DNA of 64,000 nucleotides, taken from Emergomyces orientalis (lineage: Eukaryota > Ascomycota > Eurotiomycetes > Onygenales > Ajellomycetaceae). Every line of letters starts with the position of its first letter. Positions within the stretch are counted from its first letter, which is position 1. A model generated the notes under the pieces. It was not told where the DNA came from, searched no databases, and saw only the letters and a list, made by a program, of their open reading frames with translations. Positions 1 to 9,395 of the stretch are shown here, piece by piece. A program made the position numbers and the translations under genes. The stretch spans positions 806,001-870,000 of the forward strand of contig MOWL01000047.1 of NCBI GenBank assembly GCA_002110485.1, in the 5' to 3' direction.

Positions 1-2253
1 GCTCTTGAATTCTCCACCACCATCCCAGTGCAAGGAGCCCACGCATCGCTGCGCAGTGGTCTCAATCATTGTTATAAAATCCCGTAGTTTCGCGGTTGCT
101 TCACCCTTGGTGGCCATTAAAATGGCCCACCGATATCTCGTGGCATCGTCCGTAATACTCATCCAATAATCAGCCCCCCCATACGTGGGAACGCCATCCT
201 CATTGAATAAGGTACGCCCACCGCCCGCAAGATCAATAAATAATCGTGCAGCAGGCTTCACTTTTCTAATCATGGGCTCAAAAGCAGGACGAGCCATCTT
301 AGCCTGCACGCAGGTTTTACAAAAAGGCAGAGCCTTGGAGCCTTTAATCCTCATCCCCATGCGCGGATCCGCGGCCATCTTCGCTATATCCATGTGGTTA
401 AGATGACCCAGCTTCAAATGCCATTGCAGCATCGTGAGCTCTACTGGTTTTATATTCATTGATGGCAGAGCCAATAGCGAGTCATCCACAGCATTTACGG
501 GCCGAAAATCACCATTAGGCATGGCGAATTGAATCAAATCTCGGATTTGCGGAGGCTTTTCAATGACATAGATATCTTTCTCATTCAAAACAGCAGTGAA
601 GCTGACCATTCGATCGGGAGAGGTCATAATAATCGAGTGAGCTTCTCCATATGCCAATTGCTTGAACGTATAGCCCTTGCGGACTAATTTGCCAAAGCTC
701 ACGATATTTGCTTCTAATTCGGGGGCAAATCGCACACCTTCCAGGCACACATCCGCCCCATCAACCGCCAGTTCAACCGTACCAACGGCCGCAGCTGGAA
801 CAATGGTCCCATCCGCCATTTTCAATTTAACATTGGAGCTCATTGAATGGCATTTAACAAGCTCCTTGCGTGGTGTTGCGTGAGCGCCAGACCCCGAGTC
901 CAGAACCCACTCATCCGCAATATCATCATCACGGACGATTTCACGAGCATGGAACACCTTCTCAACCGTACTGTGTACAGGAGCAGAGCCGTCATCGGGG
1001 CTCTTGAAAGAATCCTCATTATTGGCCTTCTTCTTATCCTTCTTGGTGCCACCACGCCTTTTTTCATTAGAATAACCTGATGGACGCTTCTCTGGGTGCT
1101 TTTTCCAACAGCTCTCCTCATTATGGCCCACAATCCCGCAATGTGAGCATTTTGGCCTGCCTGATGCAGATGGAGCAGGGCTCTCACCCGCATCATCCAT
1201 ACTGCTCGCATTATTTACGGGCGCCTTTGTGTTCTTTGAAGAAGAGGAACTGCCGCCAGAGGGCAATCGAAGCAGAATATCACGGCATAGACCCACAAAA
1301 TCATCCTCCAGGAGAGTATCTTCACCACTCTTTTCAATATCATCCATCCTATTTCGTATGAGATTGGCCCATCTACTGTGAATCCCCGCAAGCAATCGAT
1401 CAAAGAAGACGGAATCCGGCATATAAAAATCTAATCGCTTATATTCAGTTCGTACGGCTAAGAGACGCTCAATAAACGCACGATCCGACCCGCAAGACTC
1501 AGCCGTCATACCCAGGAACTCATTGAAAAGACGAAACCGGCGAACTACGCGGCGTTCAGCGAAGTTCTCCTCTACTATGGACCACAGCATATAGGCAGAC
1601 AATTGATTCTCCTTCGGTATAGTAAAATGAGTTCTAGCCTGTGCGGAAATCGCTGACCACATATAATTACGCAGCCAGCTATTCCGCTCCCTCCAGAGCT
1701 TCGCAACGTCCTCACTGACCCCCTCAGGCGGGGCCAGCTCCTTATTTAACAAAATATCATCTGTTTCTGAATCCTTCGCCGCGAGAAGAACCTCATCCCT
1801 CCACATGGGATAGTTCATGGAGCCCAGCAGCAGAACTGGCTTTTCAAGAAGCTTAACTGTAAGTCGAAACTCCTTAATGGCCTTCAAATAAGCCGTCATA
1901 TTGGCGCCTGCGAGCTCCCCCGCACCAGCACCAGCCTTAATCCGCGCTGTTTCATTCTCCAACCTCGCAATCTCCAACCTCGCCCGGGTCTCAGCGCTCA
2001 AGGAGTCATCATGCTCAACCTGAGCCTCCTGGGTGGGTTCATCGCGATCTGAGCCCGTATCCGACATATCCGACATTGGATCTTCGAAATCAGCACTTGA
2101 CTCCTCCGAAGGAGCTCTTGCGGGCAATTTACGGGCTGTAATGGGGGTTGGAAAGGGCTCGTTTTCAATATTCTCCGGCGTACGTTCCGCTCGCCTAGTC
2201 GGCTTATTTTCCCTCGTAAGATCAGGACTGTTGCCTGACCGTAAGTTCACCAT
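1..2253 (-). CDS. Ty1/copia Gag-Pol polyprotein, 5' part (truncated by window edge)
   Basis: Reading the minus strand from the ATG at 2253-2251, I checked every triplet to position 1 and found no stop: 751 codons, running off the left edge. The order of parts is that of Ty1/copia. An acidic Gag comes first, then a CX2CX4HX4C zinc knuckle (CSHCGIVGHNEESC, near 1090-1145), an aspartic protease core DSGSGAHA (near 860-900), a GAG-pre-integrase region with an HLKLGH motif and paired cysteines (CKTC), and the start of integrase with two acidic positions (FIDLA; HWDGGGEF). Reverse transcriptase and RNase H would lie left of the window. The protein is clearly different from the copia element at 41.9-47.5 kb, so this is a second family. 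The open frame suggests a young or recently active copy. Confidence 0.9.
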   Translation of the reverse strand, partial: MVNLRSGNSPDLTRENKPTRRAERTPENIENEPFPTPITARKLPARAPSEESSADFEDPMSDMSDTGSDRDEPTQEAQVEHDDSLSAETRARLEIARLENETARIKAGAGAGELAGANMTAYLKAIKEFRLTVKLLEKPVLLLGSMNYPMWRDEVLLAAKDSETDDILLNKELAPPEGVSEDVAKLWRERNSWLRNYMWSAISAQARTHFTIPKENQLSAYMLWSIVEENFAERRVVRRFRLFNEFLGMTAESCGSDRAFIERLLAVRTEYKRLDFYMPDSVFFDRLLAGIHSRWANLIRNRMDDIEKSGEDTLLEDDFVGLCRDILLRLPSGGSSSSSKNTKAPVNNASSMDDAGESPAPSASGRPKCSHCGIVGHNEESCWKKHPEKRPSGYSNEKRRGGTKKDKKKANNEDSFKSPDDGSAPVHSTVEKVFHAREIVRDDDIADEWVLDSGSGAHATPRKELVKCHSMSSNVKLKMADGTIVPAAAVGTVELAVDGADVCLEGVRFAPELEANIVSFGKLVRKGYTFKQLAYGEAHSIIMTSPDRMVSFTAVLNEKDIYVIEKPPQIRDLIQFAMPNGDFRPVNAVDDSLLALPSMNIKPVELTMLQWHLKLGHLNHMDIAKMAADPRMGMRIKGSKALPFCKTCVQAKMARPAFEPMIRKVKPAARLFIDLAGGGRTLFNEDGVPTYGGADYWMSITDDATRYRWAILMATKGEATAKLRDFITMIETTAQRCVGSLHWDGGGEFKS

Positions 2254-2314
2254 GAGAGGCAAGAACTAGCTGTATAAGAGAAATAGATAGCAGTAACGCA
2301 GCGTATTAAACAGA

Positions 2315-2327
2315 GGGCCTCATAACC
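2315..2327 (-). other. possible primer-binding site (half initiator tRNA-Met)
   Basis: The minus strand reads GGTTATGAGGCCC. The plus strand contains CTCATAACC, the CAU anticodon-loop sequence of initiator tRNA-Met. Copia-type elements prime from a tRNA-Met half, and the second copia element of this window has a comparable site directly after its LTR. Confidence 0.4.
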
Positions 2328-2429
2328 TCATAGAGTGCATCAAGCCTATCATATTGAACTACCTAACTAGCTAAAATATATATGTGTGTGTGGGGCATGT
2401 GACCCGGGTAGCCCTAGTATCACCTAACA
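2328..2429 (-). repeat. possible 5' LTR of the left copia element
   Basis: On the minus strand the segment begins TGTTAGG, a usual copia LTR start, and stops just before the tRNA-like primer site. Only one copy is in the window, so identity between LTRs cannot be used. At about 100 bp it would be short, and the ends are guesses. Confidence 0.25.
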
Positions 2430-2966
2430 GTTGGAAACGAACAATCGAAAATCATGCCAGAAAATCAGTTGATTTAAATAATCATACATCCACTGGCATC
2501 ACCATTATTGATGGTGCAACATGGCGCAACATGCCACTAAAAGTTATAGCCTGCCACTAATACATCCGAGATTCCTGTCAAAAATTCATTTCCGATGACG
2601 TACTATTTGAACACCAGCACCCTTGCAGCAATTTCTTTGAGAGCTCTCAGATCCCATCTTTTATAGGGAACGATGCTGAGGATAGCATTTCATTGTCCAG
2701 CAATACCCGAGGTTTCTAGTATGTTTATAATTTCGTTAAACATATTTCATTAGCTTTTACGTTTAGAAGGGACTGTGCTATCCTGCCCTCAATTGAAACT
2801 TGACCCTGGCCGCACTTTTGGGGGGGGTTTTACAACCCGAAGCATATTTACCATTGAATGAGCATTTGTTGCCGTTGGCCCGCTACTTATATCTGCCCAG
2901 CATCCACCGCAATGGCATCAGCCGGAAGATATCACACAAAAGAATACTACTCGCTCCTCTCTGTCT
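2430..2966. other. intergenic, nothing recognised
   Basis: About 540 bases between the copia element and the 3' end of the permease gene. It is moderately AT-rich, and I see no gene or repeat in it. Confidence 0.5.
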
Positions 2967-5108
2967 TCAACTGGGGAGCGGACTTTCTTTGCTCCACTGA
3001 GACTGCGACCTTTCCGTGTCCCCAGTAGTGTAGCCCTCAGCGTGCCCACTCCCCGCTGTCATTCTGGCCCCTTTTCTTCCAATGATGTACCAGGGCAGAC
3101 CGAACATTTCGTCCATCGCCTCCAGTGATTTTCCAGCCGTTTCTGGCAGAAAAAACCACATCCATATTAGACCTATGAATGTAACACCGGCAAAGAAGAA
3201 GAAAGTTCCGTATGGCCGCATGGCCATGTCAAGCAGCATGGTTGGGACCGCTTTTGAATTGCCACTGTTCACGCAGATACCGACAAATTAGCCACTTCTC
3301 GCTATGTTTCTCCTTCCTGGACTGCTAAATTGAGGCCAGGGTGAGAACCTACTATTGATTGGCGAAGTGGAAGCACATCACCATCGATGTACCCAACGCC
3401 CGGACTCGAAGTGGGAAAATTTCTGCATTGATGAGGTACTGTGGATGGTATCGTTAGAATCAAAAACCGAGCTCTTGTGCGATGCTTGTCATGGCCCGAA
3501 CCTGGATGCTATTCCAGCCCAGTGCCCAGCCCACCCCTGACACATAGATGGACACTATTGCTGCTGTTCCTGCACGCTTCGAGTGTCCTTCCGGTTTAAA
3601 CCCCTTCTGTATCGACGGTACGACTGCAAGATAAATCGCCACGTAGAGCATGCTCAGAAATTGCAACGTTATCCCATATCCAAGAGCACGTTTGCGCCCC
3701 AGGAAATCGACCAGGAAGAGTGCGCAAACAAGGGAGGATACTAATTTCACCACGCCGAAAATTGCTGTTGCAAAAAGCTTCTCCGATTGCCCAGTTGTGC
3801 CTAACATGGCGAAGAATTGGGGTGCATATATGGTTATGCTATTGGCTCCGGACCATTGACTGAGCAACTGCGACATCAGCCCGATCATAATACGATATCG
3901 ATTAGAAGGCAATATAAACAGCTCCTTGAGTGGCCCGAAGAAATGCGACCCAAGGGTAGCTTCTCGCTCTCGCTCAAGCTGATCTTGAATGTCCATCATC
4001 TCTGTGTGGACATATGGATGGTCAGGTGGGAGATTGCGTAACGTTGACATTGTCTTAAGCGCCTGGTCTTGTTTATTGACTTTAACCAAGTACCTTGGTG
4101 ACTCATAAACCGTAAATGAAAGTATGAAGATAATTCCGGCGAAGATGATATGAAGTGTTGTCGGTACAATCTGTACTAGTTGGTTATGGTTCGATTTAAA
4201 AATGGCTATAACGCGACGACGTGTTGGGAAGTGATGGTCGCAGAGAATAAAACCAATTCCTTACCCATTGCTTAGCCGAACCGTTGCTAATATGTATCGA
4301 GCTCCCCCAGCTTGCGAAATAGCTCAACATGATGCCAAGATACACCGATCCAGAAAACGAACACATGCAAAGACCGCGTATTGCTCGAGGAGAAATCTCC
4401 GCCAGATATGTGGGAGCCACAACGGTAGTTTGCCCGACCTAGAGCACCTTTTGTCAATGACACATAACCTCAGAAACAGGAATGTGATGGATTTGTACGG
4501 ATTATCTGACCCCAATGCCAGCGATGAACCGACCAGCATATACTTGTCCTATCCGCCCATTTGCTGTCATGAATATCACGATTCCGGCGACCCAAATCAC
4601 ACATAGTTGTCGCGTTGCCCAGATCCGTCCGATTCGATCTGTCACTATGAATGCGCTTCGAAGAAAGTCAGCATTTATTTCTATGTATTCGCACCCGCCT
4701 GTGGTTGCCTTATTAATTCTTCATCCACCTTAAAAGAGCAGCAAGGACTCCCTCTTACAGTAATGCGCCCACAATGCTTCCGATCTGGACCATCCCCGTT
4801 ATATTTCCTAATCTACTGGCTTTAGCTTCCGCGCTCATATTGGGGCCATCCAGATGATATTCAGCGATAAATGACTTCTGCTGCACCGTGCCCGAAATGA
4901 GCCCTTCGTCAATCCCTAATTTTATAACTTACAATCAGCGATGACCACCGGGAGATGATTAAACATAACATCGCTGCACCGTTAAATGGACCCCGAACTC
5001 ACCTCGACTGGCTCCCATGATGCCGAAGCACAAGATCCCCAGACCCAGCTTCCAGTTAAGCGCCTCACGAGGGGTGTTGGTAAGCTGTTGCTTAAATATG
5101 TTCGGCAT
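2967..5108 (-). CDS. MFS sugar/quinate-type permease
   Basis: Predicted exons (minus strand) are 5108-5003, 4915-4759, 4655-4511, 4438-4265, 4170-3502, 3438-3353 and 3264-2967, giving 544 aa. All six introns (63-103 nt) have GT and AG ends and the phases close. The protein has sugar-porter signatures: DRIGRIWATRQL after the second helix, YAGRFIAGIG, TYLAEISPRAIRG, ESPRYLVKVNK, GWNSIQYLINAEIFPLRVR and FFLPETAGKSLEAMDEMF. These match fungal quinate/lactose-permease-like transporters (QutD/LacP type) with 12 membrane helices in the plasma membrane. The start was chosen because MPNIFKQQLTNTPREALNWK resembles the usual N-terminus of the group. Substrate cannot be told from sequence alone. No quinate-catabolic genes are adjacent, so a general sugar or aromatic-acid substrate is equally possible. 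Confidence 0.88.
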
Positions 5109-6763
5109 GCTGACTGAGGGGGGACTTCAACAAAACGAGATGAAAAAGAGAAAGAAAAATGAAAGTATTTACTTTTCCACTAAAGTTTCCTGCCGAAAAA
5201 TAAAAGCAGATGTTGCCTGGCCTGGAGTCAAAATAAACTCGTGGCAGGCAAGATCAGTTGTTTCGCTCTATATAAGTCTTTTCGCCACCGCTCATCTTGC
5301 TTGATATGAAATTCGCTGGGATTCGGAGCTTTTCTGCGCTACAAGGTGGTACAACATACTTTGCTGGCTAGGGTAGTAGGGGTCATGGGCTATTATTGAC
5401 GGTGAGGAGTGTGTATGTATTGCAGGGCATAATTGGACCAGTATCACAGCTTCAACGCCGGCTTTGGGTTATCGAAACCCAACGTTTTACCCTGCTAGCG
5501 GCAAGCCCATGGGTTTGGTTTTGCGGGGATTTGGGCTAATCCCCGAAAATCTGCGGGTTGAGATCTAGGGATAAACCCGGAGAATAGATGAAATTTGCCA
5601 TTGGGTCTATGGGTGGGTTGAATGGGGAACATGCGAATAACTTTTCTCATACGTGACACACAGCTGAATCTGCTTTCTCTGAGATTCTGGTGGGATGAAA
5701 TTTCACCTAATTTTTAAGGCTCCAGTCCTAGGCGATAACTGAAATCCCGCCAGAAGTTTGAGAAATAGTAAAGGTTAGTGACAAGTTAAGCATTTCTCGG
5801 TGGCGGTTGATGTGCGGCTAGACAAAAGCTTGAACAGGGCAGATCCGACCACAGCGATAGTCCATGAAAGCTCTAAAACACCTCAAATATGTTTGTAAAT
5901 CAAAGTTCGATTCATACATCCTAATTAGTATCATTTCTCTACATATATTATTCAATACTCTATCGCCCAAATTCACAGCAGCCAATAACAACAGCAGGTT
6001 AGCATTTTGACGCTAATCTATCATGCGAGCACGTCGAGCTCGCGACCTCTCAAGCTAATGTGCCCACCTTTCCGTTCACTACCATTATAACTATCACATC
6101 AGAAAAGTTGGCTAAGCTTTCTGCAATTCCCATTCACAGAACTGTGGCCCTTCACCGAGAATATACGTTGCGAATGCATCCTCGTCATTGCCTGCAGCCA
6201 ATCATCGAAAACACTTGTCCTTGAACGCTCGGTTTTCAGAGTCACCTTGTCAAATAGGGCAATCGCTACCTCTGAATGAAAATACCAATGTAACGTTTCC
6301 GAACAAGGCGCCCTGGATCCTGCAGCAAGTTTTGGCCACGATCGCTCCGTGTCAGTGATCCTCTTTTCATGTACCCATTCGAATGCTCTGGAACTATGCA
6401 GGTATTGCTCAGTGAACATGGGGAGGTGCATCTAAGTTGTTGAAGCTATCAGTCTCTACTGGCTAGTCCTCTTGAGCATATCGCTTGAAATATTATCCAA
6501 AACCTACATTCTCCACATGCTGAAAAATCTCAATCCAAAAGCGGCAAATGTAATAAACAAGAGCTTGCTGGGAAAATACATAAATTTATTCGAACTAGAA
6601 CACCAATCCATCAATTTTATTTTATTTTATTTTTATATACGCAACTAGGTATATATACATATGGTATTTCCCATGAGAATGCATCAATAATTCGAACCAT
6701 TCTACTCCTTTATCATCTGTTTGTGGAAAACCTCTGATTTTTGAAGTCGATCATCAGCTTCGC
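5109..6763. other. intergenic, promoter side of the permease
   Basis: About 1.65 kb. On the minus strand a TATATA-containing stretch near 5268-5278 lies about 160 nt upstream of the permease ATG. A G-rich patch with repeated GGGTTT/GGGATT words lies at 5460-5600. One 110-codon minus-strand frame (6431-6099) has no recognisable similarity and was not called. Confidence 0.4.
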
Positions 6764-7515
6764 TTATTTCTCACCGTGATCCTCGTTCGGAGAAACACGC
6801 TGTGCATACATGAAGAACTTGGGAAATTCGTCAAATTGACCAGGAATTTCAGGCATCCAGCCTGCCCTATATCTGCAGAAGAACTCCCCTTTCGGCGGCA
6901 AGGAGTCTGGATCATCTAGCGTGCCAACAGTGATATACCGGAAATGTTCCTTCGCAGACTCCTTTGGAGCGAATTTAGCTCGCCGTCTGAAATATTATAA
7001 AATCCCAAGAATATTTCCAGTTCCCATTTAGGGTTAGATTTTGATAACCAAATATCGCTGCTGGTGATAGGAGATGTCGCCAAAGCCGACTGCGGGAGCT
7101 AGAAGGAGCTCTGAGATAATGCGGCAAATAACTCACCCCGTATTCCAAAATAAAATTGCCGCAAGTATCACAGAATTCTCGATACAACATGATTCCTGAA
7201 CCATTGTCCGCAACATGTTCCTTCGTCTTACCCTGTGTAATTTCAAAGCTGTCTTTAGGCACCTTGGCAGTTAGACCGTAGTTCGTTCCAAACGCTTTCT
7301 AGTGGAAAATTGTTAGTGTATTATATTTGTTTGCACCAACTCTTTGCATTATTTGCATGCATACGAATATGTTAAATTGGTGTATTTGCCTGTTGGGATA
7401 ATCATACCTTACAGCTGCGGCAATGGCAAAGCGATGTACGGGCATTATCTGGTGATTTTAGATTGAATCGATATTGAACTGCCCTACAATAACATGACCC
7501 TATATATGTTGGCAT
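6764..7515 (-). CDS. GFA/CENP-V-domain protein
   Basis: Exons (minus) are 7515-7408, 7298-7137 and 6961-6764, giving 155 aa, the normal size for the family. Introns of 109 and 175 nt have GT/AG ends and phase 0 junctions. The zinc-binding cysteines of the GFA (glutathione-dependent formaldehyde-activating enzyme-like) fold are present: GSCYCRAVQYRF, LCHCRSCKKAFGTNY and FCDTCGNFILEYG. A typical C-terminus VGTLDDPDSLPPKGEFFC follows. Family members bind zinc, and some bind glutathione. Most fungal paralogues have no assigned substrate and a formaldehyde role should not be assumed. The last acceptor (CCAAAG at 6962-6964) was chosen because it alone restores the frame and the family spacing. The gene is divergent from the hydrolase at 7972. 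Confidence 0.85.
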
Positions 7516-7971
7516 TGTGACACTTTGGATTGGAGTGTGTAATTAAATCTTTGATTGTGTAACTGATATTGTAGAGTCAAACGACTTTGACGAATTTGAG
7601 ATTCAACATATCATAGACTTGTTGGGTGGTGGGAATACATATATCACGAAGAAACGACGTCATTGACTGTCAAATGATATTCAGAGCAGCAAAACTTGGT
7701 CAGTCTCTAAGTACAGCAACAGAACTCCAGGTCATGACGGAGGGCGACACATATAAGTAAACAACTTAATAAGAGTGCAACAAGAATTTTGACTTGTTTG
7801 TCAGTCCTGGCATTTCTAATGGAAGTTGAACAACTTACACCCTCACTACCTAAATACCTAAATACCTAGGTAACCCCACACTTGGTACATATATAAACCC
7901 GCATTCAGTGCCAACCCAAAGACCAGCAAAACCTCCACATCCAAATGGGTACAAACTGTTAAAAAGTTATT
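7516..7971. promoter_or_regulatory. shared promoter region between divergent genes
   Basis: The 456-bp gap separates the GFA gene (minus) and the hydrolase gene (plus). It holds a TATATAAA box at 7890-7897, 75 nt before the hydrolase ATG, preceded by tandem CCTAAATA-type words (7848-7872). Shared regulation is plausible but only inferred from layout. Confidence 0.45.
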
Positions 7972-8865
7972 ATGGGCCAGCTATCCCCAGGCACTCATAC
8001 ATTTAATGCCACCAACGGTTTAATATTCAGATATTCCGTTCGCGGAAATATACCTGCCAGCCATGATCGAATGGTCCTCATCCAATGCCCAGGCTGGGGC
8101 ATAGGGCCACGATACCTCCGAGCAGCCCTCACCCCGTTAGAAAACGAGTACACACTCGTCTTCTTCCATCCACGCGGATCAGCAGGTTCCTCGAGGCCTG
8201 CGAACCCGTCTGCCATGACTTCCTTTGACATGGCCACCGACCTCGAGTTGTTCCGACAGTATTTAAACATCGACCGTTTCCCGGCCATGCTCGGACACTC
8301 GCACGGCGGCACTGTCGTGCTGGCATACGCCGAATTGTTCCCGCGATGTGTTGCGAAGCTGGTCCTGATCGATCACCGGCTGTTGGGGCACGATGATTCG
8401 GCAGCCTTTATGCGATTCCGAGAGGAGAGAAAGGGCGATCCTCGGTTCGAGCCGGCGTATCATGCGTTATATACGGATCTCCCAACTAATGACGAAGAGC
8501 TGAAGGAATTTATGACTAGGATCATTCCCATTTATTTTTTCGATCCTCAAACTCATGTGCCTACATATCTCGAGGCGATAGGGGATCAAGGTTATTCTTT
8601 TTGGTGCCTGGAAAAGATGCGGCAATGCGATCGGACAGTTACGATGGGTAAAAAGATGATTGGCGGATTGAAAGATGTCACGGCGGATACCTTGATACTA
8701 TTTGGCGGGCAAGACTGTCAATGCACGACGGAAAATGCGGGGCAAACTAGGAATCTTGGTATAGATCACGCTACCATTGTCATATTAGATCAGTGTGGGC
8801 ATTTTCCTTGGCTTGAGAAGCCAGATGAAACGTTTATCATAATCAAGGATTTTCTTCGTGGATGA
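7972..8865 (+). CDS. alpha/beta hydrolase (proline iminopeptidase-like)
   Basis: Single-exon 297-aa protein with the alpha/beta-hydrolase fold. It has an oxyanion-side motif HPRGSAGSS (residues 66-74), nucleophile elbow GHSHGG with Ser110, a candidate acid Asp248 in LFGGQD, and catalytic His277 in QCGHFPWLEKPD. The HPRGxGxSS and GHSHGG motifs and the cap region resemble proline iminopeptidase/S33-type hydrolases. There is no signal peptide or membrane segment, so it is likely cytosolic. The ATG at 7972 follows a TATA box by 75 nt. It is divergent from the GFA gene, which may mean co-expression in a detoxification or small-molecule pathway, but the substrate is unknown. Confidence 0.88.
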   Translation: MGQLSPGTHTFNATNGLIFRYSVRGNIPASHDRMVLIQCPGWGIGPRYLRAALTPLENEYTLVFFHPRGSAGSSRPANPSAMTSFDMATDLELFRQYLNIDRFPAMLGHSHGGTVVLAYAELFPRCVAKLVLIDHRLLGHDDSAAFMRFREERKGDPRFEPAYHALYTDLPTNDEELKEFMTRIIPIYFFDPQTHVPTYLEAIGDQGYSFWCLEKMRQCDRTVTMGKKMIGGLKDVTADTLILFGGQDCQCTTENAGQTRNLGIDHATIVILDQCGHFPWLEKPDETFIIIKDFLRG

Positions 8866-9395
8866 TTGTTGAGGAACGGATGAATCGTCATCTGCTTAAT
8901 GTCAGGGCGTCAAATAGAACATCCCGAGTTATGTTCATTCTAAAGACAACCATACACCCAGACTACATGGTCGTCTTGTCTTCCAATGATAGCTTCAGAA
9001 GGTGGTATTGAGGGGCAAGGACGGAGAAACAAGGCCCACAAGCCATGTAAATAATCCACATCAGTGGCATATGAAACATTGCCGCATGCATCCATCGTTC
9101 ATAAATAGAAGAGGGCACGCGCATGATTTTGGGATAAACCTATATCTACACTCATCAAGCCACAACGGAGACCACGCTCCAAATCACGTTAACATCAATA
9201 CATAGCTCCGTATATGATGTATCTTCGGTAGGTCATGGAAAACAGGGGATAAAGCGGAAACCAGAACTCCAAGGAATCATCACCCCTGAACAAGAAGCAC
9301 AAACCCAATACGAAAATCAGAAGCTTCCGGGTATGTCAAACCAAACAACAACAACAAAATAAATGTAAATCAAAACATGTGAATATGTGCCAACA
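8866..9395. other. convergent 3' region
   Basis: About 530 bases between the 3' ends of the hydrolase and kinesin genes. It should hold their 3' UTRs. No other gene is seen. Confidence 0.5.

Larger units (their letters stand above)
1..2429 (-). mobile_element. Ty1/copia retrotransposon, 5' end inside the window
   Basis: This is the element carrying the Gag-Pol frame that begins at 2253. Upstream of that ATG a candidate 5' LTR runs from about 2429 (minus strand TGTTAGGTG) to about 2328. It is followed by a stretch resembling an initiator-tRNA half primer site, as in Drosophila copia. The other LTR and any target-site duplication are outside the window, so the right boundary is provisional. 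Confidence 0.6.

Noticed and set aside
185..2269. Several plus- and minus-strand frames over the left edge
   Set aside because: All overlap the continuous minus-strand copia frame and are shadows of it.
6099..6431. 110-codon minus-strand frame
   Set aside because: No recognisable motif, no intron or context support.
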